Source: Elusimicrobiota bacterium (GTDB taxonomy: Bacteria; Elusimicrobiota; Elusimicrobia; Elusimicrobiales; UBA9959). From it: a stretch of DNA of 64,000 bases. Position numbers and translations under genes: made by a program. Below the pieces are notes generated by a model. That model had not been told where the DNA came from. It was given only the letters and a program-made list of their open reading frames with translations, and searched no databases. The stretch is taken from NCBI GenBank assembly GCA_003482905.1, contig DMXM01000034.1:83306-147305 (forward strand). Direction: 5' to 3'. Shown here in pieces: positions 1 to 7,809 of the stretch. Every line of letters begins with the position of its first letter. The first letter of the stretch is position 1.

Positions 1-495
1 GAATCCGACGTGCTGCTGGCCAAAGCCTCCTCCGCCGTCATCCTCGGCTTCCACGTGGACGCCGACAGCAAGGTGCGCGAGGCCGCCAAGGACGCGGACG
101 TGGAAATACGCGACTACAAGATAATCTACGACCTGCTGGAAGACGTGCGCGCCGCGATGAGCGGCCTGCTGGCCCCGGAGGTAATAGAGACCGTGGCCGG
201 CCGCGCCGAGATCCAGCAGATCTTCGACCTGAGCTCCGGCAAGGTGGCCGGTTCGCTGGTGCGCGACGGCAAGCTGGTGCGCAACCAGGTCATGCGCGTG
301 GTGCGCGGCAAGGACATAGTCGGTACCGGCAAGATAAGCGGCCTCAAGCGCTTCAAAGAAGACGTGAAAGAAGTGGAGAAGGGGCTTGAGTGCGGCATCC
401 TGCTGGAAGGCTTCAAAGACTTCCGCGTGGGCGACATGGTAGAGGTCATAACTAAAGAGGAACGCATACGGCGCCTTGCGGCGCCGGGCGCCTAG
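1..495 (+). CDS. infB: translation initiation factor IF-2, C-terminal fragment
   Basis: Only the last ~164 residues are present; the reading frame is open from base 1 and ends at the TAG at 493-495. IF-2 is the GTPase that places initiator tRNA on the 30S ribosome. The piece covers the end of domain III and domain IV: it starts ESDVLLAKASSAVILGFHV, carries the helix IIYDLLEDV, and ends in the EF-Tu-like barrel (KVAGSLVRDG, FKDFRVGDMVEVI) that binds fMet-tRNA. The G domain lies upstream of the window. The next gene, rbfA, starts 4 bp after the stop, the usual infB-rbfA arrangement. The family assignment is secure. Confidence 0.97.
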   Translation, partial: ESDVLLAKASSAVILGFHVDADSKVREAAKDADVEIRDYKIIYDLLEDVRAAMSGLLAPEVIETVAGRAEIQQIFDLSSGKVAGSLVRDGKLVRNQVMRVVRGKDIVGTGKISGLKRFKEDVKEVEKGLECGILLEGFKDFRVGDMVEVITKEERIRRLAAPGA

Positions 496-499
496 CCCT

Positions 500-874
500 A
501 TGGGTTCAAAACGCAACGAAAGGCTCAAGGAGCTGTTCCTCGCCGAAATCAGCCAGGCCCTGCGCGATATTCACGGCATAAACGCCAACGGAATATTGAC
601 GCTGACCGGGTCCGAGCTCACGAAAGACAGCAAGGTCCTCCATGTCTTCTATTCGGTGCTGGGGACTTTGGACGACCGCCGCCGCAAGGCGCTGATCCTC
701 AGCGCCAACGCCCGCGAGATCCGCAGCGTGCTTTTTAAGCGCCTGCGGCTCAAGAACGTTCCGGAGATTGTCTTTAAATTCGACGAGACCCCGGAGAAGG
801 CGGCTCACCTGGAGGACTTGTTCAAACAGATCAGTTCGGAAGACGGCAAAAAAGATGCGAACCCTGGATCTTGA
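500..874 (+). CDS. rbfA: 30S ribosome-binding factor A
   Basis: RbfA is a single KH-fold protein needed for late 16S rRNA maturation. The start ATG at 500 gives MGSKRNERLKELFLAEIS, the typical RbfA opening with basic residues and an amphipathic helix. An upstream in-frame start at 476 would overlap infB and adds an atypical RRRAPSP leader, so it was not used. Middle and end match the family: LTLTGSELTKDSKVLHVFYSV, then RSVLFKRLRLKNVPEIVFKFDE. Length is 124 aa, normal for the family. It lies between infB and nrnA and overlaps nrnA by 20 bp, so the genes are probably co-transcribed and translationally coupled. Confidence 0.93.
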   Translation: MGSKRNERLKELFLAEISQALRDIHGINANGILTLTGSELTKDSKVLHVFYSVLGTLDDRRRKALILSANAREIRSVLFKRLRLKNVPEIVFKFDETPEKAAHLEDLFKQISSEDGKKDANPGS

Positions 875-1835
875 GACCGAGTTCAAGCGGCTGGAAGACC
901 TGATAGTAAAATCGGAGAGCTTCTTCCTGGCCGGACATTTGAACCCCGACGGCGACACCATCGGTTCCATGCTGGCCATCGCCTCCGTGCTGAAGCGCCT
1001 GGGCAAGAAGGTGCGCCTGTTCTCCCAGGACCCTATCCCGGAAAACCTGCGTTTCCTCCCCCACGCCAAGAGCATCCGCTCCAGCCTTCCCTCATCCAAG
1101 GCGAAGTTCGACGCGGCCATTCTGCTGGAGTGTTCCAACCCCGCGCGCGGCGGCGCCCTTGAACCGGTCCTTAAGAGGGCCGGCAAGGTAGTGAACATCG
1201 ACCACCATAAGACCTCGGAATTCTACGGTGACATCAATATCGTCGAGCCCCACTCTTCCTCCACCGCCGAGATAGTCTACCGGCTTTTCTACAATATGAA
1301 CGTGCACGTGACCAAGCGCGAGGCCGCCTGCCTCTACACCGGCATCGTCACGGACACCGGGCGTTTCCATTTTCCCGCCACCAGCCCCCGCACGCTGGAG
1401 ATAGCCTCGCGCCTGCTGGAGACCGGGTTCAAGTTCTCCCGCGTCAACGATCTGCTTTACGCCACCAAGGCCTGCGAGGGCCTTAAGATACTGGGACGGG
1501 CGCTTGAAAGCCTGGAACTGAAGGCCGGCGGGAAGCTTGCCGTGCTTACGCTCAAGGCCGCCGATTTTAAGCATTTCGACGCCAGGTCCGAACACAGCGA
1601 GAACGTCATAAATTACGGCCTTATGCCCCCCGGCGTGAAAGCCGCGGTGATGTTCCGCGAGGAAGAGGGCCGCGTAAGCGTCACTTTTCGTTCGCGCGGC
1701 CACCTGGACGTCAGCCTGGTGGCCAAGGCTTTCGGCGGCGGCGGCCACCGCAACGCTTCCGGCTGCCGCGTGAAGGGCGGCCTGCCGTCCGCCCGGGAAA
1801 AAGTCCTTTCGGTGCTTACGCGCCTGCTCGCCTAG
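855..1835 (+). CDS. nrnA: DHH-family phosphoesterase, NrnA type (oligoribonuclease / pAp phosphatase)
   Basis: This 326-aa protein carries the DHH and DHHA1 domains of NrnA, which degrades nanoRNA and dephosphorylates 3'-phosphoadenosine 5'-phosphate. Visible motifs in order are HLNPDGDTIGS (motif I metal site), DHHKTSEFYGD (the DHH motif), YTGIVTDTGRF (motif IV) and the C-terminal glycine-rich GGGGHRNASGC of DHHA1, which contacts substrate. The start ATG at 855 lies inside rbfA and gives MRTLDLETEFKRLEDLI; the frame stays open further upstream but that stretch codes an arginine-rich run that fits the rbfA frame instead. The infB-rbfA-nrnA-truB-ribF order is common in bacteria. NrnA is favoured over GdpP or RecJ because there is no extra sensory or OB domain. 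Confidence 0.92.
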   Translation: MRTLDLETEFKRLEDLIVKSESFFLAGHLNPDGDTIGSMLAIASVLKRLGKKVRLFSQDPIPENLRFLPHAKSIRSSLPSSKAKFDAAILLECSNPARGGALEPVLKRAGKVVNIDHHKTSEFYGDINIVEPHSSSTAEIVYRLFYNMNVHVTKREAACLYTGIVTDTGRFHFPATSPRTLEIASRLLETGFKFSRVNDLLYATKACEGLKILGRALESLELKAGGKLAVLTLKAADFKHFDARSEHSENVINYGLMPPGVKAAVMFREEEGRVSVTFRSRGHLDVSLVAKAFGGGGHRNASGCRVKGGLPSAREKVLSVLTRLLA

Positions 1836-1846
1836 CGGCCAACCGC

Positions 1847-2560
1847 ATGAACAACCCCACCCAGCCCCCTTCGGGCCTATTCCTTTTCGATAAGCCGAAA
1901 GGCATAACCTCCCACGACGCGGTCGACCTGCTGCGCCGCAAACTCTTTATAAAAAAAATCGGACATACCGGGACTCTCGACCCTATGGCTACAGGCCTGC
2001 TGATACTTCTTGTCGGCGCCGCTACTTCGGCCCAGGCCGGCATGCAGGGCTCGGCCAAAGTGTACGGCGGGACCATTCTTTTCGGCGCGGAAACCGACAC
2101 CTGGGACGCCGAAGGCAAAATTACGGCGGAGGCTCCCCCTCCCCCCTTGGATGAAAAGACCCTCGAAGAAGCTATAAAGTCGTTCGACGGAAAGATAATC
2201 CAGCAGGTCCCCCCTTATTCCGCGGTGCGTCTTAACGGCAGGCATATGTACAAGATGGCCCGCCGCAACGAGGTCATGCCGGAGGTAAAGCGGGAAGTGG
2301 AAGTGCGCTGGCTTTCCCGGGCGGCCCGGCCGCCCGCGCTGGATTTTGAAATTGAGTGTTCGGGCGGCACTTATATACGGTCCATAGCCTGCGAGCTGGG
2401 CCGTAAGCTCGGTTCCCGCGCCCATCTTTGCGCCCTGCGCCGCCTGAGTATAGGCGCTTTCAGCGTAAAAGACGCCGTGACGGCCGCGGAGCTGCAGGCG
2501 ATGCCGTCCGCCGCGGCGCTGGCCAAACTGACCCCTTTGCCGGGAGCCGCCCGTGTCTAA
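1847..2560 (+). CDS. truB: tRNA pseudouridine(55) synthase
   Basis: TruB isomerises U55 to pseudouridine in the T-loop of tRNAs. The 237-aa protein opens GLFLFDKPKGITSHDAV and carries the catalytic motif GHTGTLDPMATGLL with the nucleophilic Asp at residue 45. Later family blocks are PPYSAVRLNGRHMYKMAR and SGGTYIRSIACELGRKLG. The C-terminal PUA extension is very short, as in many bacterial TruBs. The gene starts 11 bp after nrnA and overlaps ribF by 8 bp, consistent with one operon. Confidence 0.95.
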   Translation: MNNPTQPPSGLFLFDKPKGITSHDAVDLLRRKLFIKKIGHTGTLDPMATGLLILLVGAATSAQAGMQGSAKVYGGTILFGAETDTWDAEGKITAEAPPPPLDEKTLEEAIKSFDGKIIQQVPPYSAVRLNGRHMYKMARRNEVMPEVKREVEVRWLSRAARPPALDFEIECSGGTYIRSIACELGRKLGSRAHLCALRRLSIGAFSVKDAVTAAELQAMPSAAALAKLTPLPGAARV

Positions 2561-3440
2561 TTTCCTGGCCATAGGCACCTACGACGGTGTGCACCTTGGG
2601 CACCGCAAGATAATCCGCGCCGCCGTCCGCGAGGCTCTCAGGCGCGGTATGAAGAGCAAGGTGGTTTATTTCTCCTTCCCGCCGAAGTTCTTTTTTTCCG
2701 GCGAGAAGGAGAATTGTCTGATCACACTGCCTGGCGAGCGTGAAGAGCTCATTAAGGCCCTGTCCCCCGACTCGGTGGAGCCGCTCGCTTTCAACAAGTC
2801 CATGGCTTCCATGAGCGCCGTCGATTTTTTCTCGAAAGTAGTCCTGAAGGGCTATAAGGCGGGCGGTCTTTGCGTCGGGCCCGATTTTGCCGTGGGCAAG
2901 GGCCGCGAGGGCCACCTGGACTTCTTGCGCGCGGCCAGCCTCGGGGCGGGTATCGCTTTTAAAACCGTGGCCTTCGCCCGCAGAGGCGGGCACAAGATCT
3001 CATCGAGCCTTATCCGCGCCCACTTGCGCGCCGGGGCGGTAGAAGAGGCGAACCGCTGCCTGGGCTGGGAGTACAGCGCTTCAGGTCCCGTGGTAAGAGG
3101 CGCCGGCCTGGGCCGCAAGCTGGGTTTCCCGACGGCCAATATCGGCGTGGAGGCGGCCAAGATCCTGCCGCCGGGGATTTTCGCGGCCAGAGTAAAAGTG
3201 GGACGCGAGACTTTCAACGCGGTGCTCAGCGTCGGCAGGCGTCCCACCGTGAACACCCTGGGCGGTAAGATAATCCTGGAAGCGCATATCCTGGATTTCT
3301 CAAAGATGATCTACGGCAGGCGGGTGCAGGTGACCTTCCTTAAACACCTCCGGCCGGAACGCAAGTTCCACTCGGTAGACTCCCTGGTGGCGCACATCCG
3401 CCGTGACATCGCCGCCGCCCGCAGTTTCTTCAAATTTTGA
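2553..3440 (+). CDS. ribF: bifunctional riboflavin kinase / FAD synthetase
   Basis: RibF phosphorylates riboflavin to FMN and adenylates FMN to FAD. The N-terminal adenylyltransferase half has the nucleotidyltransferase motif GTYDGVHLGHRKI (residues 8-20) and the block ISSSLIRAHLRAG. The C-terminal kinase half has KLGFPTANI and the GIFAARVKVG strand. Length of 295 aa is typical. The start is GTG at 2553, inside truB; no ATG is available before the GTYDG motif, so the alternative start is well supported. It is the last gene of the infB-ribF cluster; 61 bp without a clear terminator follow. Confidence 0.95.
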   Translation: MSNFLAIGTYDGVHLGHRKIIRAAVREALRRGMKSKVVYFSFPPKFFFSGEKENCLITLPGEREELIKALSPDSVEPLAFNKSMASMSAVDFFSKVVLKGYKAGGLCVGPDFAVGKGREGHLDFLRAASLGAGIAFKTVAFARRGGHKISSSLIRAHLRAGAVEEANRCLGWEYSASGPVVRGAGLGRKLGFPTANIGVEAAKILPPGIFAARVKVGRETFNAVLSVGRRPTVNTLGGKIILEAHILDFSKMIYGRRVQVTFLKHLRPERKFHSVDSLVAHIRRDIAAARSFFKF

Positions 3441-3501
3441 TATTATTCTCGAGAGGCCCTGCGGCTGTCCTCTTCCCGGTGGTGAATAGAGGGTATTTCC
3501 G

Positions 3502-4275
3502 GTGGAAACTGACAAAACGACCAAGAATATCAAGCTGGGGCTGACGCTGCTCTGGCTGACGGTCTTTTCCGCGCTTAGCGCCACGCTGGCCGGGAACCTG
3601 AACCGTCTTATCGCCGCGGTCGACAGGCAGGAGGCGCTTTACGCCGGCCTTGGCTCCGGCGCCAGGGCGGCCGCGGCTTTTACCCGGGAGATAGATCTTC
3701 TCGACGACGAGCTTTCGTACCTGGATAAGCTGGCGGCGATGTATACCGAGAACAAAGGCTCTTTCCGTACCCAGAACGCCATAGCGGCGGAGGTCAAGGA
3801 ACTGCGCCGGAAAATCGGGCAGAAGGTGGAGAAAAAGATCTATATAGTCGTTGACAGCAGGGCGAACAAACTGTTCCTCAAGCGCGGGCTCGACCTTCTG
3901 CTGGAGGCGGACTGCTCCGTGGGCAGGGGCGGAACGCTGAAGGATAAAAAGTCCGGGCGTATCTGGGAATTTGTCACCCCCAGGGGGGATTTTTCCATTC
4001 GTTACAAAATGGAGGCCCCGCTCTGGCTGAAGCCGGACTGGGCCTTTGTTGAAAGCGGGCAGCCGGTGCCGCCGCCGGGCGATCCGTCCCGCACTGTCGC
4101 CGGCGAGCTTGGAAAGTACGCGCTAGACATCGGCAACGGGTATCTTATCCACGGGACAAAGAACGAGGACGCGCTGGGCGCCCCGGTCTCCCACGGCTGC
4201 GTCAGGCTGGGCGGGGAGGCTCTTGAAAGACTTTACCGCGAGGCGCCCGTGGGCACCAGGGTATACATATATTAA
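3502..4275 (+). CDS. L,D-transpeptidase (YkuD domain), membrane-anchored
   Basis: The 257-aa protein has one N-terminal membrane segment (about residues 11-30), a ~70-residue helical linker and a C-terminal YkuD domain. The domain carries H217-G-T and the catalytic S230-H-G-C-V-R235 signature, so it should be an active peptidoglycan L,D-transpeptidase forming 3-3 cross-links or anchoring proteins to the wall, on the periplasmic side. The strand IYIVVDSRANKLFL before it is the typical domain start. The start codon is GTG at 3502 and no better ATG precedes the membrane segment. A divergent paralogue follows 4 bp downstream. Whether it cross-links or attaches a protein cannot be told from sequence. 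Confidence 0.9.
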   Translation: METDKTTKNIKLGLTLLWLTVFSALSATLAGNLNRLIAAVDRQEALYAGLGSGARAAAAFTREIDLLDDELSYLDKLAAMYTENKGSFRTQNAIAAEVKELRRKIGQKVEKKIYIVVDSRANKLFLKRGLDLLLEADCSVGRGGTLKDKKSGRIWEFVTPRGDFSIRYKMEAPLWLKPDWAFVESGQPVPPPGDPSRTVAGELGKYALDIGNGYLIHGTKNEDALGAPVSHGCVRLGGEALERLYREAPVGTRVYIY

Positions 4276-4279
4276 AGCT

Positions 4280-5101
4280 ATGGATCTTGTGAAAAAACTG
4301 TATGAGAACGTCGGGGCGCGCTGGCTTTTAGCGCCGGGGCTGAGCGTGCTGGCGGTCCTGTGGGCGCTTAACCTTACCGCGCAAAGGCGCGCGTACGAGG
4401 CGGAGACCGGGATAAAAGCCATAGAGGCCGCGCTGGCCAGATCGTCCGCGCGTACCGCGGAACTGAAAGGGGCCAGGGATTCCAAATCCAAAACGTCCGT
4501 GAGGATCAAAAAAGCGCTGGCCGGAGCGGCGCTGTCCAAAAAGGCGCTGTATGAGAACGGTCTTTCGCTGCAGGAAGAGAAAAGGCTGCTGGAAAAACAG
4601 CTGGAAATAATGGCCACATATCTGCAGATTGACGTGCAGGCCGGAAAAATACATCTTCTCAGGGGCGACCAGATAAATAAAAGTTTCCCTTTTCCTTACG
4701 CTCCCCTCAGGGTCTTCGGTAATGAAAAACGAGCCATGCCGGCTATCTGCCGTATAACGGCCAGGGAGCGTTTCGCCTTTCCCGAGCGGGCCAAAACCGA
4801 AAAGGCCGGGGAAGGGCTTAAATGGGAACCCCCGCAGAGCGGCGAGCGGCTGCGCTACAAGCCGCTGGGGGAGTTCGTTATATTCACGGACGGCCCCCTT
4901 GTGCTGCACGCCCCGGTGGCGGAGGCGGCGCTGCACGACGCTTACCCGCACATCTGCGCGGGGCTAAGCCGGGAAGCGGCGAAAGGCCTTTACGAGAGGG
5001 TTTTCATCGGCAACAAACTGCTAACGAGCGGCATCCCCGCCCCCGCCAGCCCGCGCCCCTCCGCCCCAAAATCCACCCCGGCCGCGAAGAAACGTAAATA
5101 G
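4280..5101 (+). CDS. divergent, probably inactive or altered L,D-transpeptidase-like protein
   Basis: The 273-aa protein starts at ATG 4280, 4 bp after the transpeptidase stop. It has the same plan as its neighbour: one N-terminal membrane segment (residues 16-31), a helical linker, then a C-terminal region that aligns without gaps to the neighbour's YkuD core. H210 matches the neighbour's HGT histidine, and H224-I-C226 matches its H-G-C, with 16 residues between the first His and the Cys in both proteins and 12 from Cys to a shared LY. The HGT and CVR parts of the signature are changed to HAP and CAG, so the arginine is missing. A basic Pro/Ala-rich tail ends the protein. I infer a tandem duplication followed by loss or change of activity; a plain hypothetical protein is the fallback. 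Confidence 0.7.
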   Translation: MDLVKKLYENVGARWLLAPGLSVLAVLWALNLTAQRRAYEAETGIKAIEAALARSSARTAELKGARDSKSKTSVRIKKALAGAALSKKALYENGLSLQEEKRLLEKQLEIMATYLQIDVQAGKIHLLRGDQINKSFPFPYAPLRVFGNEKRAMPAICRITARERFAFPERAKTEKAGEGLKWEPPQSGERLRYKPLGEFVIFTDGPLVLHAPVAEAALHDAYPHICAGLSREAAKGLYERVFIGNKLLTSGIPAPASPRPSAPKSTPAAKKRK

Positions 5102-5144
5102 CTCCGCCGTTCCCCTATGTTCTATCTTCAGAATTATCCCGAAT

Positions 5145-5906
5145 TTAGTTTACTTTCAGCATCCCCAGCTCTTTGGCTTTAGCGTCTCTCTCCGCCCCCT
5201 GCCAGGGCAATTTTGTGTCATCATTGTATTTGGCTCCGCTTAGGTCCGCCATTTCCAGATTAAGCGGCCGAGTCAAATCGGCTCCCCTTAAATCGGCCTC
5301 TATTAAGGTGGCTTTGCTGAGGTTGGCTCCGTGAAATCTGGCTAATTTCAGCTTAGCTCTGTTTAGATTCGCCCCTGTCAGATCGGTCATTGTAAGGTTA
5401 GTCGCCTGCATTGTAGCTTCTGTCAGGTTGGCTCCCGTCAGGACAGCCCCGTTCATGATAGAGTTGGTTAGCTCGGTCCCTCTCAGATCGGCTCCTTGCA
5501 TGTAAGCCCCTCTAAGGTTAGCCGCGCGTAGATTAACATTTTTAAGGTCAGCGCTCATTAATCCAGCGCATTCCCCCTTCTGGTGATCCGCCTGCAATTC
5601 ATCGGCGGTGACCTTGTTGTATCCCCCTATTCCCGACGCATCTCCGCAGAAATAATCGGAATTAGGACCAGTTTGCTGGAAATACTGTGGTTTATAGGAT
5701 CCAAGCCATTCGAAGAATGTAATTTTATTTATTTTATCGGAAGATTCCGCATCAATCTTTATCGTGGGCACTGCTACAGCGATAGTGTTTACTGTTTTAG
5801 CGTTTAATGCGGTGAGCCCGAAGTCCCGGTTAAAGTCTTCCGTGCCGTTTGCAAATGCTGCACTGCTTAAGGCTACCACGGTCGCAAATATGATCTTTTT
5901 TTTCAT
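5145..5906 (-). CDS. secreted pentapeptide-repeat protein
   Basis: The 253-aa protein begins with a Sec signal peptide (MKKKIIFATVVALSSAAFA) and, from about residue 115 to 225, consists of A(D/N)LxX pentapeptide repeats such as ADLRG, ANLTE, TNLTM and ADLSG that fold into a right-handed quadrilateral beta-helix. The start ATG at 5906 has a good AGGAG about 8 bases upstream. Function is not predictable: cytoplasmic pentapeptide proteins can mimic DNA, but this one is exported. The gene and its 5' flank are visibly AT-richer than the surroundings and it stands alone between two opposite-strand or unrelated units, which hints at acquisition. It converges with the L,D-transpeptidase pair. Confidence 0.85.
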   Translation of the reverse strand: MKKKIIFATVVALSSAAFANGTEDFNRDFGLTALNAKTVNTIAVAVPTIKIDAESSDKINKITFFEWLGSYKPQYFQQTGPNSDYFCGDASGIGGYNKVTADELQADHQKGECAGLMSADLKNVNLRAANLRGAYMQGADLRGTELTNSIMNGAVLTGANLTEATMQATNLTMTDLTGANLNRAKLKLARFHGANLSKATLIEADLRGADLTRPLNLEMADLSGAKYNDDTKLPWQGAERDAKAKELGMLKVN

Positions 5907-6030
5907 CGCTGTATTGCTCCTTAGGTAATATCTCCATCATTCTTAGGCTTCTCAATTTATAAAGTTTAACACAATATGCCGTCTCTAATTAGTGATAAAA
6001 GTCCTTTGATTTTATGGAAATGTACCTATT
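5907..6030 (-). other. AT-rich 5' region of the pentapeptide gene
   Basis: AT-rich non-coding DNA that should hold the promoter of the pentapeptide-repeat gene. A TATAAA-like box is visible about 60 bases upstream of the start, but no matching -35 box is clear. A perfect 16-bp palindrome, CCTATTTTAAAATAGG, spans 6025-6040 at its edge and overlaps the terminator hairpin of the neighbouring operon; it could also be a dyad operator. Confidence 0.35.
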
Positions 6031-6032
6031 TT

Positions 6033-6052
6033 AAAATAGGCCCTTTGGCCTA
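6033..6052 (-). terminator. intrinsic terminator of the dihydropyrimidinase operon
   Basis: On the minus strand TAGGCC-AAAG-GGCCTA (arms 6047-6052 and 6037-6042) is followed directly by TTTT. It lies about 70 bases after the stop of the dihydropyrimidinase gene. The stem is short (6 bp) but GC-rich next to the U-run. Confidence 0.6.
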
Positions 6053-6101
6053 AAAATCTCCCTGGCTGCGCTATCGACGGGAAGCCGGTATTTTAATTCG
6101 G

Positions 6102-6121
6102 CGCTTACCCATCAGTAAGCG
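6102..6121 (-). other. hairpin directly after the dihydropyrimidinase stop codon
   Basis: A perfect 7-bp stem (6102-6108 with 6115-6121, loop 6 nt) abuts the stop codon at 6122-6124. There is no U-run, so it may protect the mRNA 3' end or act with the terminator at 6033 rather than terminate by itself. Confidence 0.4.
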
Positions 6122-7510
6122 TTATATTATCTGCGGTTTTACGCGGCGCTGGAATTGGCCGGGGAATTGTCCAGGGGCGGTGAGTTCGCCGGATTCGGCG
6201 ATGATGGAGCCGCGGAGGATGGTGTATTTGGGCATGCCGTAGAGTTTTTGGCCCTGCCAGGGGGAGAAGTCGGTGTTGTGCCGCATTTTGCGCCAGTCGG
6301 CTTTAACTGAGGCCGACGGGTCTATCAGGGCGAAGTCTGCGTCGGCGCCGGGGCGGATAAAGCCTTTGTTTTGGAGGCCCATAATGCGGGCAGGGTTCTC
6401 GCAGAGCAGCTGCACCATCTTTTCCACCGAGATCTTGCCCGCCTTAACGCCATAAGTGTAAGCCGTCGCCAGCAGCGTTTGCGCGCCGGGCAGGCCCATC
6501 GGGAGCTTCCTTATATCGCCCTTCCAGGCGTTCTTCTGTGCGCGAGTAAAAGTGCAGTTATCCGTCGCTATAACCTGCAGCTGCCCCTTCTTCGCCGCCG
6601 CCCAAAGCCGGGCATTATCCTCTTTGGTCCTTATTGGCGGGCAGCAGGAATACATATAGCCGTCCTTGCCCTTGAAACGGCTCTCGTCAAGCGCCAGGTA
6701 TTGCGGACAGGTTTCCCCCATCACTTTAAGGCCGGCCTTCCTGGCCGCCGCGACTATTTCCGACGAACCGGCGGAAGAAAGATGCACAAAATAAACGGGA
6801 CCGTCGGCAGCTGCCGCCAGCGCGGCCACGCGGCCTACCGCCCCCGTTTCCGTGAAAGCCGGACGCGACAAGGGCAAAGCCTTAATATTCTTCAGCCCCG
6901 CATAAGCCTCGGTCAGCATGTCTATTACCTGGCCGTCCTCGGCATGAACGCAGATAAGAGCGCCAAGGCGCTTAGCCGCCGATAGCGCCGCGATAATAGC
7001 CTCGTCACCGGACATAAGGCCCCGCGCGCCATAGGCCGTGAACATTTTAAAGGTAGGCGCCCCGGCTTTCACAGCCTCGGCCAGGCGCGCCGCCGGGTTC
7101 TTCATCTTGTCCCAGCCGGTCAGCATGCAATGGAAAGAAAAATCCGTATAGGTCCGGCCGGCGGCCTCCTTTATGCGCGCCTGCAGGCCGGCCAGGAGAT
7201 TTTCTCCGGGGCCCTGCCCGGTGTAGTCTATAAATGTGGTGGTCCCGCCGGCCGCCGCGGCGGCGGATCCCGAGGTAAAATCGTCGGAAGTGTATTTGCC
7301 CGGGCCCAGGCGCAAACGGAAATGCGCGTGGGCGTCTATGATCCCCGGCAGCACCAGCAGGCCGCGCGCGTCTATAACGCGCCGGGCGCAAGCAGCTGCG
7401 CAAACAGGGAGCACCGCCGTAATTCTCCCGCCGGAGGCGAAGATATCGCGCCTGGCCGAGCGGCCGCCGGAGACGACGGTTCCCCCCTTTATCAGAAGGT
7501 CCGCGGTCAT
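6122..7510 (-). CDS. dihydropyrimidinase / D-hydantoinase-like cyclic amidohydrolase
   Basis: The 462-aa protein is a metal-dependent cyclic amidohydrolase that opens dihydropyrimidine or hydantoin rings. Metal-site residues are visible: H61 and H63 in DAHAHF, K155 in TFKMFTAY (the lysine that is carboxylated in this family), H189 in CVHAEDG, H241 in YFVHLSSAGS and D315 in ATDNCTF. The last motif is usually DHC; here it is DNC, but the metal-binding Asp is kept. The motif GETCPQYLAL is typical of hydantoinases and separates it from dihydroorotase. Its start ATG overlaps the stop of the upstream small membrane protein (ATGA), so it is translationally coupled. The exact substrate cannot be told. 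Confidence 0.82.
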   Translation of the reverse strand: MTADLLIKGGTVVSGGRSARRDIFASGGRITAVLPVCAAACARRVIDARGLLVLPGIIDAHAHFRLRLGPGKYTSDDFTSGSAAAAAGGTTTFIDYTGQGPGENLLAGLQARIKEAAGRTYTDFSFHCMLTGWDKMKNPAARLAEAVKAGAPTFKMFTAYGARGLMSGDEAIIAALSAAKRLGALICVHAEDGQVIDMLTEAYAGLKNIKALPLSRPAFTETGAVGRVAALAAAADGPVYFVHLSSAGSSEIVAAARKAGLKVMGETCPQYLALDESRFKGKDGYMYSCCPPIRTKEDNARLWAAAKKGQLQVIATDNCTFTRAQKNAWKGDIRKLPMGLPGAQTLLATAYTYGVKAGKISVEKMVQLLCENPARIMGLQNKGFIRPGADADFALIDPSASVKADWRKMRHNTDFSPWQGQKLYGMPKYTILRGSIIAESGELTAPGQFPGQFQRRVKPQII

Positions 7511-7746
7511 CGTGAATTATTTAAATGTGTGTGATGGTGGGGCGCGTTCGCTTTACGCCTGGCCCCGAAGATTATGTTGTAGGCGAGGAAACTGGCCGAG
7601 ACGAAGGTGAAGGCGCACAGCACCAGCCAGCCCCAGAGCATCTGCGGGTTCGCCTCCGTCTGGGTCACTATATAGGCGAGGAGGCCGATAAAACCGGAAG
7701 CGGTCAGCCAGAACAGCGCGAAAATAGAGCGTATAATGTTTGCCAT
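7507..7746 (-). CDS. small two-helix membrane protein with His-rich tail
   Basis: The 79-aa protein has two predicted transmembrane segments (about residues 6-27 and 38-62) and a basic, histidine-rich C-terminus (APHHHTHLNNSR). I do not recognise a family. Its stop overlaps the start of the dihydropyrimidinase gene by 4 bp (ATGA) and it lies 63 bp after the aspartate kinase, so it is probably expressed in the same unit. The His cluster might bind metal, but this is only a guess. Confidence 0.7.
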   Translation of the reverse strand: MANIIRSIFALFWLTASGFIGLLAYIVTQTEANPQMLWGWLVLCAFTFVSASFLAYNIIFGARRKANAPHHHTHLNNSR

Positions 7747-7809
7747 CAGTATGATTCTATAGCTTTAGTCCGGAGCAAGTCAAACTTCGCCTTTTTACCC
7801 TGTGAAGGG

